This document shows positions 7,056 through 15,630 of a DNA stretch of 64,000 nt, one piece after another. The DNA lies in NCBI GenBank assembly GCA_963660615.1, contig CAVKYE010000002.1, forward strand, positions 44,714-108,713, given 5' to 3'. Both the position numbers and the translations under genes were made by a program. The DNA is from Coprosoma sp963660615. Lineage in GTDB: Bacteria > Bacillota_I > Bacilli_A > RF39 > UBA660. Position 1 is the stretch's first letter, and every line of letters starts with the position of its first letter. A model generated the notes under the pieces. It was not told the origin of the DNA and made no database searches. It saw only the letters and a program-made list of their open reading frames with translations.

Positions 7056-7181
7056 ATGTATGAAATTATAAATGTTTTTTCAAGCACAGATGAACTAAAA
7101 CAAGAAAATTTTAATAAAGTATTAGCAGAATTAATTTTCAAACTAGAAAATAACACCACCACACATTTGAATCTTGAATAA
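7056..7181 (+). CDS. Very small ORF before the serine recombinase (41 aa)
   Basis: MYEIINVFSSTDELKQENFNKVLAELIFKLENN then a short polar end. A strong ribosome binding site (AGGGGG, 7043-7048) lies eight bases before the ATG. A predicted amphipathic helix fills residues 12-33. Short acidic ORFs of this kind often precede large serine recombinases in Firmicute elements. Its function is unknown. Confidence 0.55.
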   Translation: MYEIINVFSSTDELKQENFNKVLAELIFKLENNTTTHLNLE

Positions 7182-7240
7182 TCTCATAATATGATTATTT
7201 CGTATTATAAGCCATTAACGAAAGGTAGAGTGATAATACT

Positions 7241-9310
7241 ATGTTTGAACAAAAAGTTTTTATAAGAAATGGAGATGAAAGAGTAGGTGGTTATGTAAGA
7301 ATTTCTCAAAAAGACCGTACAAAACTAACACCAAACCAATTAAGTGCTAGTATTGAAAATCAAATCACAATGTTAAAAGACTATTGTGATAACAATAAAT
7401 GGAATTTAGTTAATATATATTGTGACGAAGATATATCTGGTGCCGACCAAACAAGGCCTGAGTTTAATAAGCTTATTAAGGATTGTGAAAGTGGTAAAAT
7501 AAATGTTGTTTTATGCAAAGCACAGGATAGATTTGCGAGAGATATGGAAATGATTGAAAAATATGTTCACAACAAATTTATTGAGTGGGGAGTTAGATTT
7601 ATAACAATTGTAGACCACGCAGATAATGCTGTTATGGAAAATAAAAAGAACCGTCAAATAACAGGGCTTACAAATGAATGGTTACTAGAAGATATGTCAA
7701 ATAATATAAGAACCACATTAAACTCAAAAAGAAAAAATGGTGACTTTGTAAGTTCTTTCGCCCCTTACGGGTATAAAAAAATAAGAGATTCAAGGAAGAA
7801 AATACATTTAGTTATAGACCCTGTCGCTGCTGAAGTAGTTAAAAAAATATTTAATGACTTTAACAGTGGCAATTCTATCAGGTCTATTGCAAGAGATTTA
7901 AATGAACGATGTATTTTAAGTCCTTCAGAATACAAAAAGAAAAATGGAGAAAACATACATATTCCTACAAAAATAATTAACTCAAACAAGTTCGAAAATT
8001 CATCAGCATATATCTTAAAATATAATTACTTTAGTGATAATTTAAAAATTAACACTAAAGTTCATTTGTTTTGCAAAGTAGATGTTTCGTCACCAGAATT
8101 AGTCAAAAATATTGAACTTAAAGTATTTGGTGGCAATCAAAGTAAAATTTATTATACAAAATATGATTTTAATACTGATAACATTTTGGAAGCAAAAAAA
8201 CAATATAAAAAATGGATAAAATTAGAAGACTCAAATGAGATACCATCAAACGTAAAGTACATAAGAGTTGATTTTAATGTAAACAAACTTTATGAAGAAT
8301 TAAGTATTGAATTTGAATTAAAAATAAACAAAAATATTAATAGAGATTATGTGAGCATCTCTCATATTTCTTATATAAAAAATGAATTGATGGAGAAACA
8401 TTTCCAATTAAATGCAAGATACAAAAGCAAATGGAAAAAGGAAAAGGTGAGAGAAATAATCAAAGACCTTGTTTACATTGGCACATTAGCCCAGGGTAAA
8501 AGAACTACCATAAGTTATAAAAATAAAAAGGTAGTAAACATACCTAAGAGTCAATGGATAATAGTACCTAATGTTCACGAACCAATAGTAAGTAAAAAGA
8601 CTTATTTGAAAGCACAAGAGCAACTAAACAGTCTTAGTAAGTCAGTATCAACTCCAGAAGTCAATATGTTTTCAGGTATCTTAAAATGTGGATATTGTGG
8701 TCGGAATTTTAGAGCAACAAAATGTGGCCGTGCTGGTGATAAAAATCAAGTATCATATTTTATATGTGCTGATAGAAGTGAAAAGTTTATTAATTGCAAG
8801 AATAGAACGCAATTAAGACAAGACACTTTAAAAGAGTTAACACTAAACGAAATTAACAAGATAATCAAAAACTTGAAAGAGGATTCCACACTTTCGAAAT
8901 TTTACCAAGATAACGTTGAACATCATAGTGGAATAGATGATAAATACAACGCATTAGTATTAGAAAATGAAAGACTTATTAAAGAAAAAGAAAAAAAAAA
9001 CCATTACTCGAAAGGACTTTATGAAAATAAAATAAATGGATTCATTGATGAAGAAGAATTTGTTACATATAAACAGTCATATAAAGATGAAATAAAAAAA
9101 ATAGAAGAAAGACAATTAAAAATTATAGAAGAACAAGAAGCCTTGAAACTCAAAAAAGAGGATATTAAAAATATTAAAGAAATAGTAAAGAAGTATGATA
9201 CATTAACAGAACTTAATTATGATGTCATTCACGAACTTATTAGTGAAATAACTATTGGCGTTAAAGAAGAGGGCAAACCAAGAAAAATTTCATTTAAATG
9301 GAATTTTTAA
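7241..9310 (+). CDS. Large serine recombinase (TndX/TnpX type) with inserted beta-rich segment
   Basis: 689 residues. Resolvase domain: RVGGYVRISQKD with the nucleophile Ser22, DEDISGADQTRPEFNKLIKD, and AQDRFARDMEMIEKYV carrying catalytic Arg residues. The long E-helix is followed by the recombinase domain (FAPYGYKK...IFNDFNSGNSIRSIARDLN) and QGKRTTISYKNKK. A zinc ribbon, CGYCGRNF...FICADRSEKFINC, and a coiled coil (residues 565-660) complete the large-recombinase plan. Residues about 240-390 are extra: a strand-rich stretch with no Cys cluster where relatives have a short loop. It mediates integration and excision of the island. The sigma-like, mazF and small ORFs upstream in the same orientation fit one module. 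Confidence 0.92.
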   Translation: MFEQKVFIRNGDERVGGYVRISQKDRTKLTPNQLSASIENQITMLKDYCDNNKWNLVNIYCDEDISGADQTRPEFNKLIKDCESGKINVVLCKAQDRFARDMEMIEKYVHNKFIEWGVRFITIVDHADNAVMENKKNRQITGLTNEWLLEDMSNNIRTTLNSKRKNGDFVSSFAPYGYKKIRDSRKKIHLVIDPVAAEVVKKIFNDFNSGNSIRSIARDLNERCILSPSEYKKKNGENIHIPTKIINSNKFENSSAYILKYNYFSDNLKINTKVHLFCKVDVSSPELVKNIELKVFGGNQSKIYYTKYDFNTDNILEAKKQYKKWIKLEDSNEIPSNVKYIRVDFNVNKLYEELSIEFELKINKNINRDYVSISHISYIKNELMEKHFQLNARYKSKWKKEKVREIIKDLVYIGTLAQGKRTTISYKNKKVVNIPKSQWIIVPNVHEPIVSKKTYLKAQEQLNSLSKSVSTPEVNMFSGILKCGYCGRNFRATKCGRAGDKNQVSYFICADRSEKFINCKNRTQLRQDTLKELTLNEINKIIKNLKEDSTLSKFYQDNVEHHSGIDDKYNALVLENERLIKEKEKKNHYSKGLYENKINGFIDEEEFVTYKQSYKDEIKKIEERQLKIIEEQEALKLKKEDIKNIKEIVKKYDTLTELNYDVIHELISEITIGVKEEGKPRKISFKWNF

Positions 9311-9376
9311 AAAAACTTTTTTTCTACGCCTAAGGTATATACAAGCATATCCTTGATATCCGCCATAATAATACAT
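9290..9376 (-). pseudogene. 5' remnant of a Tyr/Gly-rich small protein gene cut by the element
   Basis: On the - strand TAGGAGG (complement of 9384-9390) is followed after seven bases by ATG and MYYYGGYQGYA. After about ten codons the frame continues into recombinase-end DNA as a basic, unrelated tail and stops at 9290 inside the recombinase gene. The N terminus resembles YjcZ-like small Gly/Tyr-rich sporulation-associated proteins, which should continue with a hydrophobic helix that is absent here. The most likely reading is that the element inserted into this gene, placing the right junction near 9340-9350. The other half should lie at the left junction and was not found in the window. Confidence 0.5.
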
Positions 9377-9451
9377 AATTATTCCTCCTATCTAACTTCA
9401 GTATATTGTACGCAACTTAACACATTTTGGATATTAAAAACACCTATTTTT

Positions 9452-9470
9452 TATTTTGTACTACAAAATA
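9452..9470. promoter_or_regulatory. Candidate operator upstream of the SEDS gene
   Basis: TATTTTGTA-C-TACAAAATA, perfect 9-bp arms about one base. It lies just upstream of the AT-rich -10 region (around 9485-9500) of the gene starting at 9513, where a repressor would block the -35 site. Confidence 0.45.
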
Positions 9471-9512
9471 TTTAAATAATATGATATTATATTATAAGAT
9501 AGGAGCGTAAGT

Positions 9513-10685
9513 ATGAATCAATCTTTAAAAAAAATAATCAAAGATTTAGATAAACCATTATTATTATTAACAATAGTGGGCTTTACTTTCGGTCTTCTTA
9601 CCATAGTAACAGCCTCATCAAGAGCCGCTGTTGTTAACTATGATGTATCAATATATTACTATTTTTTTAAACAACTAGCATTTATTGGCTTAGGTGTCAT
9701 TATAGCCATAGCAATATTAAAAACCGATACTAAAAAATATAAAATGCTAGTACCACTTTTATTCGTAATAATGATAATATTAAATATTATAGCTTTAAAA
9801 TCGGAAGCCTTATCCGGTTCTCATAACTGGATAGACCTAAAATTTTTCAAACTACAACCAAGTGAACTATCAAAACCCGTAATCATCGCCATTCTCGCCA
9901 TATTATTTGAAAAATACTATCGTAAACTCAGAACCCAAAACATCCCCCATTACGAAATGATTGGAAAAATATGCTTAGTTGCCATGATAATACCTGCCAT
10001 TGTCTTTTTCCAAAAAGACCTAGGAACCCTCATCATAATATCATTCATAATATTCATCATGATGTTATCAAGCCCAATATTAAAAATAGAAAAATTAAAA
10101 TACATGCTCTTAATTTTAATAACAATCATAATTGGAGTAGCCATCTATACAGCATCCGGCGGACAAATTCTAAACGATGCTAGAAAATCAAGATTTTCAT
10201 CTTGGCTAGATCCTTGCGGGCAATATGAATCAGGCGGTTATCAAGTATGTAATAGTTACATAGCTATAAATGATGGAGGCTTTACCGGACTTGGAATAGG
10301 CAAAAGTAAACAAAAATATTCATACATTCCAGAACCTCACACCGACTCAGCCTTTGCCATCATAGCCGAAGAATACGGCGTTTATAGAACCATATTTATA
10401 TTTTTAGGATACACAATAATATTGTGGCGTACACTAGCAATAGCCGCAAAAGCCTCAACTCTAAGAGGAAGATACATATGTGTCGGTGTAGCATCCTATA
10501 TATTTGCTCACATATTCATAAACATGGGTGGAATGTTTGGCGTAATCCCCTTAACCGGAGTTCCATTACCATTCTTTAGTTACGGAGGAAGTTTCGCCAT
10601 ATCACTAATCGCATCCCTTGCCATGGTTCAAAGAGTTGCCGTTGAAACAAAAAACAAAAAAATAAAAATAAAATCCCCAAATTAG
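9513..10685 (+). CDS. FtsW/RodA/SpoVE-family SEDS peptidoglycan glycosyltransferase
   Basis: 390 residues with ten predicted membrane segments. SEDS landmarks: SGSHNWIDLKFFKLQPSELSK with the Asp-containing loop and QPSE motif, FFQKDLGT, GLGIGKSKQKYSYIPEPHTDSAFAIIAEEYG in the large extracellular loop, and LTGVPLPFFSYGGS near the end. These proteins polymerise lipid II together with a class B PBP at the septum (FtsW) or side wall (RodA). The GKSKQKYxYIPEPHTD loop looks more like FtsW. No PBP neighbour is present to decide. Ribosome binding site ATAGGAG precedes the ATG. It is followed by its own terminator. Confidence 0.9.
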   Translation: MNQSLKKIIKDLDKPLLLLTIVGFTFGLLTIVTASSRAAVVNYDVSIYYYFFKQLAFIGLGVIIAIAILKTDTKKYKMLVPLLFVIMIILNIIALKSEALSGSHNWIDLKFFKLQPSELSKPVIIAILAILFEKYYRKLRTQNIPHYEMIGKICLVAMIIPAIVFFQKDLGTLIIISFIIFIMMLSSPILKIEKLKYMLLILITIIIGVAIYTASGGQILNDARKSRFSSWLDPCGQYESGGYQVCNSYIAINDGGFTGLGIGKSKQKYSYIPEPHTDSAFAIIAEEYGVYRTIFIFLGYTIILWRTLAIAAKASTLRGRYICVGVASYIFAHIFINMGGMFGVIPLTGVPLPFFSYGGSFAISLIASLAMVQRVAVETKNKKIKIKSPN

Positions 10686-10708
10686 ATTAAGAAATTAATC
10701 TTTTTTTT
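10684..10708 (+). terminator. Rho-independent terminator after SEDS gene
   Basis: AGATTA/TAATCT six-bp stem with T8. It overlaps the stop codon of the gene. Confidence 0.7.
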
Positions 10709-10773
10709 GTTTAAAAAAAGGAAAAACAAAAATTTTGTCGTATCATAATAATAGGGAGACTAGAAAGGAAGAT

Positions 10774-11445
10774 ATGATAAAAGAAAAAATAATAAAATTT
10801 AAAATACCACTAATAATAATTGGAATAATTTTAGTAATTATAGTATCACTAATAACTACCAAAGAAGAAGAATTTGATGAACCAGTAATCGAAAAAGAAA
10901 AAAACGTAAAAACAAAAGTCAAAGAAGAAACTACCATAAAAGTAGACCTAAAAGGCGAAGTAAATGCCATTGGCGTATATGAAATGAAAACAAACGAGCG
11001 TATAAGCGATCTCATAAACAAAGCTGGAGGTCTTACCAAAAACGCCGACACCTCACTTATCAACCTTAGTAAAAAACTAGAAGACCAAATGGTAATAATC
11101 ATCTATAGCAAAACAGAAGTAAACAAAATGAAAAACCAAAACAAAGAAGAAAAAATAACATGTCCAGAAGTAAACGACGGATGCATAACAACCGAAAAAG
11201 CAGAAACCCTGCTAGATAAAAGCAGCACTTCAAAAGAAACAAAAACTACATCATCTCAAATAAACATAAATACCGCAACCGAAGAAGAACTACAAACATT
11301 AAGTGGAATAGGAGAGAGTAGAGCCAAAGCCATAATAGAATATAGAAACCAAAAAGGAAAATTCGAAAAAATAGAAGACATAAAAAATGTCTCAGGAATA
11401 GGCGACGCCTTATATGAAAAAATCAAGTCAAATATTACCGTTTGA
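10774..11445 (+). CDS. comEA: ComEA, DNA-binding competence protein
   Basis: 223 residues from the ATG at 10774, chosen because AAAGGA (10764-10769) stands at the right distance. A TTG further upstream has no ribosome binding site. One membrane anchor (residues 8-27), a SLBB-type domain (VDLKGEVNAIGVYEMKTNERISDLINKAGGL) and a C-terminal helix-hairpin-helix pair (ININTATEEELQTLSGIGESRAKAIIEYR...IEDIKNVSGIGDALYEKI) give the usual domain order. ComEA binds incoming double-stranded DNA outside the membrane and hands it to ComEC. It ends with TGA and overlaps comEC by 32 bases, so the two are co-translated. Confidence 0.93.
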   Translation: MIKEKIIKFKIPLIIIGIILVIIVSLITTKEEEFDEPVIEKEKNVKTKVKEETTIKVDLKGEVNAIGVYEMKTNERISDLINKAGGLTKNADTSLINLSKKLEDQMVIIIYSKTEVNKMKNQNKEEKITCPEVNDGCITTEKAETLLDKSSTSKETKTTSSQININTATEEELQTLSGIGESRAKAIIEYRNQKGKFEKIEDIKNVSGIGDALYEKIKSNITV

Positions 11446-13477
11446 AATATTCACGCTTCTAATATTTCTAGTATCATTAGCCTATACCATATATAAAGTA
11501 AACAACCCACCAAAAAGCCTATACCAAAACGAAAACAAAATAACAGGTATAATAACAAACTGTCAAACAACAAAAAACGCCACCAAAATAACCCTAAAAG
11601 CCAAAGAAAAAATCATCATAAATGATTATAATAACTTCAATTGTAAAATAGGTCTAAAAATAATCGCCGAAGGGGAACTAAAACCACCAGAAAAAAACAC
11701 CATCTTCAGCACATTTAATTACAAAAATTACCTATTAAGTATAAATGTCAAAAACACCTTCACCGCCACCAAAATAACAAAAATAAACAAAAATATACAA
11801 CAAAAATATAAACTAAAAAATCAAATAATAAACTATATAAATAAATTCAAAAGCAAAAAATACATAAACGCCTTCATCCTAGGAAACACCAAACAAATAG
11901 AAGAAGACGTTCTAAATAGCTATCAAAACAATGGCATAAGTCATCTTTTAGCTATATCCGGAATGCACATAACATTGCTTTCCTTAATAATCCTTTTCAT
12001 TTTAAAACAAATATCAAAAAATGAAAAACTAAATTACACAATCGTAATCACCATCCTAATATTTTATGCATTTCTAGTAAATTTCACCCCACCAGTCACA
12101 AGAGCCCTTTTGCTCTTTATTGCCCTAACCATCAAAAAAGTTCTAAATCTAAAAACAAAAACAATATACTTTCTTATATTAATTTGTGCCATATTACTAT
12201 TAAAAAACCCTTACAACATCTACAATATAGGCTTCTTATTTTCATTCATCGTTTCATTTTATCTAATCTTATTTCAAAACATATACCAAAAACAAAAAAA
12301 CTACATAAAAAAAACATTCATAATATCCTTAATCTCATTTATCGTAGGAGTGCCAATTCTAATTATAAATTTTCATACTATAAATTTCCTAAGCCCATTT
12401 ATAAATATAATATTTGTTCCATTAGTATCCATAATAATTTATCCGCTTTCATTACTAACCCTAATTATCCATCCATTAGATAACCTATTATATACTTTAA
12501 CAAAAATCATGGAAACCATGTCACTAAACATCGAAAAAATAACCATTTTTACCATAACCTTAAAACACATAAATATTACCATAGTAATCTTGTATTATAT
12601 CTTAATTACATACACCTTAAATAGCATCAAAAAAAATAATTACACACCCCTAATTTTATTAATAACCATACTAATAATTCATAATCAAATAAACATAGTA
12701 GATAAAAATCTAAAAGTAATCATAATAGACGTTGGCCAAGGTGATAGCATACTTCTAAAATTCCCACACTCCAAAGCAAACATCCTAATAGACACAGGAG
12801 GAATCATAAACTACACAAATAAAAAAACATATAGCCTCGCCAAAAACAAAATAATACCATACTTAAAAAGCGAAGGAATAACCAAATTAGACTATCTCAT
12901 AACAACCCATGGAGATTTCGATCATATGGGTGAATCAATAAACTTAGTTAACAACTTTAAAGTAGAAAAAGTAATTTTTAACTGTGGTGAGTATAATGAT
13001 TTAGAAAACAAATTAATCAGCACATTAAAAACAAAAAACATTAAATATTATTCATGCATTAACGAATTAAATATAAAAAAATATAAATTACAATTTTTAA
13101 ACACAAAAAATTACACCGATGAAAATACAAATAGTAATGTTATTTATCTAAATTATAATAATTATAAATTTTTATTCATGGGAGATACTTCTATACAAAA
13201 AGAAAAAGACATCCTAAAAAAATATAATCTAAGTAATATTGATTTCTTAAAAGTTGGCCATCATGGTTCCAATACATCTAGTAGTAAAAAATTTATAAAT
13301 AAGGTTAACCCCAAATATTCTTTAATAAGTGTTGGTAAAAACAATAGATATGGTCACCCTAAAAAAGAAGTCTTAAAAACTCTAAGTAAATCTAAAATAT
13401 ATAGAACCGATAAAGATGGTAGTATAAAAATAACTATAAAACCAAAAGTATATAATATTAAAACCTGCGCTCCTTAA
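11414..13477 (+). CDS. comEC: ComEC/Rec2 DNA-uptake channel
   Basis: 687 residues. N-terminal OB-like domain (residues 30-110), competence domain with many membrane helices (GISHLLAISGMHITLLS is the typical entry motif), and a C-terminal metallo-beta-lactamase domain with IDVGQGDSILLKFP, DTGG, TTHGDFDHMGES, FMGD and VGHHGSNTSSS, all metal-ligand positions present. ComEC forms the channel for single-stranded DNA during transformation, and the MBL domain probably degrades the other strand. It is full length and overlaps comEA. The frame starts inside comEA, without an independent promoter. A terminator follows about 280 bases later. Confidence 0.94.
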   Translation: MKKSSQILPFEIFTLLIFLVSLAYTIYKVNNPPKSLYQNENKITGIITNCQTTKNATKITLKAKEKIIINDYNNFNCKIGLKIIAEGELKPPEKNTIFSTFNYKNYLLSINVKNTFTATKITKINKNIQQKYKLKNQIINYINKFKSKKYINAFILGNTKQIEEDVLNSYQNNGISHLLAISGMHITLLSLIILFILKQISKNEKLNYTIVITILIFYAFLVNFTPPVTRALLLFIALTIKKVLNLKTKTIYFLILICAILLLKNPYNIYNIGFLFSFIVSFYLILFQNIYQKQKNYIKKTFIISLISFIVGVPILIINFHTINFLSPFINIIFVPLVSIIIYPLSLLTLIIHPLDNLLYTLTKIMETMSLNIEKITIFTITLKHINITIVILYYILITYTLNSIKKNNYTPLILLITILIIHNQINIVDKNLKVIIIDVGQGDSILLKFPHSKANILIDTGGIINYTNKKTYSLAKNKIIPYLKSEGITKLDYLITTHGDFDHMGESINLVNNFKVEKVIFNCGEYNDLENKLISTLKTKNIKYYSCINELNIKKYKLQFLNTKNYTDENTNSNVIYLNYNNYKFLFMGDTSIQKEKDILKKYNLSNIDFLKVGHHGSNTSSSKKFINKVNPKYSLISVGKNNRYGHPKKEVLKTLSKSKIYRTDKDGSIKITIKPKVYNIKTCAP

Positions 13478-13541
13478 AATAAAAAACAAAATAATAGTTT
13501 AATTATTTATACAAAAACAAAAAATACGAATATATTATTAA

Positions 13542-13789
13542 TGAAGATGAGAAAAAATACATACATCAAGAAAAAAAGAATATAATAAAAATGAAAAACT
13601 CATCTTCAAAATACCACAAAACACCTATGTAAAGGTATAAAATTGTATGGTCACCCCCACAAACTTTGAATAAAATAATTCTAATTACCCAAAAAGATGG
13701 CAAAGCCATCTAAAAAAGCCCGCTATGCATTAGCGTTTAATATAGATAGGCTCAAAGCCAAAACATGATAGATTTTATCATGTTTTTTT
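13542..13789 (+). ncRNA. Structured intergenic region between comEC and dnaG, ending in a terminator
   Basis: The 425-base gap 13478-13902 has no protein gene but several hairpins: a long-range TGAAGATGAG (13542-13551) / CTCATCTTCA (13599-13608); GATGGC-AAA-GCCATC (13696-13710); AGCC (13717-13720) ... GGCT (13749-13752) enclosing CGCTA/TAGCG (13721-13735); and a strong terminator, AAAACATGATA/TATCATGTTTT (13760-13786) with T7. On the - strand the 13696-13710 stem also runs into T5. It could be a small RNA or the 3' region of the comE transcript. It matches no RNA family known to me. Confidence 0.35.
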
Positions 13790-13902
13790 ATCAAAATACT
13801 AAAATTTTATAAAAAAATCAAAAAAATATGAATTTTTTGTAAAAAAAAGAAGGAAATTAGGAAAAAATATCGTATATTATATATAGAGGGGGATTTTTGC
13901 CT

Positions 13903-15630
13903 ATGAATCGTTTAAGCCAAGAACAAATAAACGAAATAAGAAACAGTGTAGATATAGTTGATGTTATCTCAAATTATGTTTCACTAACGCCACAAGGTAA
14001 AAACTACTTTGGTGTCTGTCCATTCCACGATGATAATAATCCAAGTATGAGCGTCAGTAGAGATAAAAAAATCTACAAATGTTTCTCTTGCGGCGCAACT
14101 GGAACAATATTCAAATTCATCATGGATTATGAAAATATATCATTCATCCAAGCCGTCAAAAAAGTAGCCGATTTAGGTGGTATAAATATAAACATAGAAC
14201 TTCCCAAAGCCAAACAAAGCTACACGCACCTGCACGATTTATATGACCTAAGTTTAAAATTCTACATAAATAACATAAATACAATCGAAGGAAAAACCGC
14301 TAAAGAATATCTAAAAAAAAGAGAAATAAGCGAAACCATAATAAAAGAATTTCAAATAGGCCTCTCTTTAAAAAACAAAGATAGCTTATCTAAAATACTA
14401 GAAAAAAAATATAGTGAAAAAGAATTACTAGAAAGTGGATTAGTAAAAAAAACTAGTTATAACTATCAAGACCTTTTTCATGACCGCATAATGTTTCCAT
14501 TATATGACCTAGAAGGGAATCCAGTCGCCTATAGTGGCAGAATTTATAATAAAGAAGACCCTTCAAAATATATAAACACAAAAGAAACAGTCTTATTTAA
14601 AAAAGGCGAACTCCTCTATAACTACCACAGAGCCAAAGACATAGCCCGCAAAAAAAATCAAATAATCATTATGGAAGGCTTTATGGATGTCATAAGAGCA
14701 TATACCATCGGAATAAAAAACGTAGTAGCTACCATGGGGACCGCCGTAACATCACATCAAGCTACCATAATATCCAAAATGGCTAAAGAAATAATCCTCT
14801 GTTTTGATGGTGACAAAGCTGGTGAAAAAGCCACCCTATCATGTGCTGATGAACTAATAAAAAAAGGTATAACCCCAAAAGTAATTAGACTAGAAGAAGG
14901 CCTAGATCCCGATGAATACATCAAAAAATATGGCAAAGAAAAATTTGAAATAAAATTAAAAAATCCCATAAGCATCATGGACTTCAAACTATCACATCTA
15001 AAACAAAACAAAAATCTAAATAGTGTCATCGACGAAGCCAAGTACATAAACGAAGCCATAAACGAAATAAATAAAATTAATGATGACATTCTAAAAGAAA
15101 TAACCATAAAAAAAATAGTCTCCGAAACAAATATATCAGAAAGTTTAATAAGAGAAAAAATCACCACAAACAAGCCTGTCATCCCAAAAACAAAACAAAT
15201 AAAAATAAAAACCGACAAATATGAAGTCGCCCAAAGAAATCTACTTTTCTACATGCTAAAAAGTAGTGAAATCGTCAAAATGTATCAAAACAAAGTCACA
15301 TACATCCCAAACAAAGAATATAGATGCCTAGCTAGAGAAATAAATAGTTTTTATAAAGAAAATGGATTCATAAACGAAGCCGATCTAATAGACTACGTAG
15401 AATGTGACGAAGAAATTTTAAACACCATCTCAAAAATAGAAAATTCAAACCTAAAAGAAAATTATACAATAAACGAAATAGAAGATTACATAAAAGTTAT
15501 AAAAGATTACAACATAAAAAACGAAACAAAAAGATTAAAAGAACAAATGAAAAAAGAAATAGATCCCATAGAAAAAGCTAAAATAGCTCAAAGAATAATC
15601 GACTTAAAAAAGGAGTGTTACAATGTTTAA
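13903..15630 (+). CDS. dnaG: DNA primase DnaG
   Basis: 575 residues from the ATG at 13903 (GAGGGGG at 13886-13892, 10-base spacing; the TTG at 13897 is too close). Zinc-binding domain with C39, H42, C60 and C63 (CPFHDD...KCFSCGATG), RNA polymerase core with Toprim motifs IIMEGFMDVI and CFDGDKAGEKA, and a helicase-binding C-terminal region. It makes RNA primers for lagging-strand synthesis. It overlaps rpoD by eight bases, the classic macromolecular-synthesis operon order dnaG-rpoD. The upstream gap holds a clear terminator and an AT-rich promoter area (CGTATATTATATAT). Confidence 0.97.
   Translation: MNRLSQEQINEIRNSVDIVDVISNYVSLTPQGKNYFGVCPFHDDNNPSMSVSRDKKIYKCFSCGATGTIFKFIMDYENISFIQAVKKVADLGGININIELPKAKQSYTHLHDLYDLSLKFYINNINTIEGKTAKEYLKKREISETIIKEFQIGLSLKNKDSLSKILEKKYSEKELLESGLVKKTSYNYQDLFHDRIMFPLYDLEGNPVAYSGRIYNKEDPSKYINTKETVLFKKGELLYNYHRAKDIARKKNQIIIMEGFMDVIRAYTIGIKNVVATMGTAVTSHQATIISKMAKEIILCFDGDKAGEKATLSCADELIKKGITPKVIRLEEGLDPDEYIKKYGKEKFEIKLKNPISIMDFKLSHLKQNKNLNSVIDEAKYINEAINEINKINDDILKEITIKKIVSETNISESLIREKITTNKPVIPKTKQIKIKTDKYEVAQRNLLFYMLKSSEIVKMYQNKVTYIPNKEYRCLAREINSFYKENGFINEADLIDYVECDEEILNTISKIENSNLKENYTINEIEDYIKVIKDYNIKNETKRLKEQMKKEIDPIEKAKIAQRIIDLKKECYNV

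Noticed and set aside
9971..10183. Overlapping frame inside the SEDS gene
   Set aside because: It lies wholly within a clear conserved gene in another frame; the His/Asn-rich residues reflect the C/A bias of the strand.
10735..10773. TTG start for ComEA
   Set aside because: No ribosome binding site; the ATG at 10774 has one and gives the normal short cytoplasmic start before the membrane anchor.
13690..13760. Possible c-di-GMP or other known riboswitch
   Set aside because: Only short GGCAAAGCC-like similarity; the conserved core and helix order of known classes are missing, and it lies far from the dnaG start behind a terminator.
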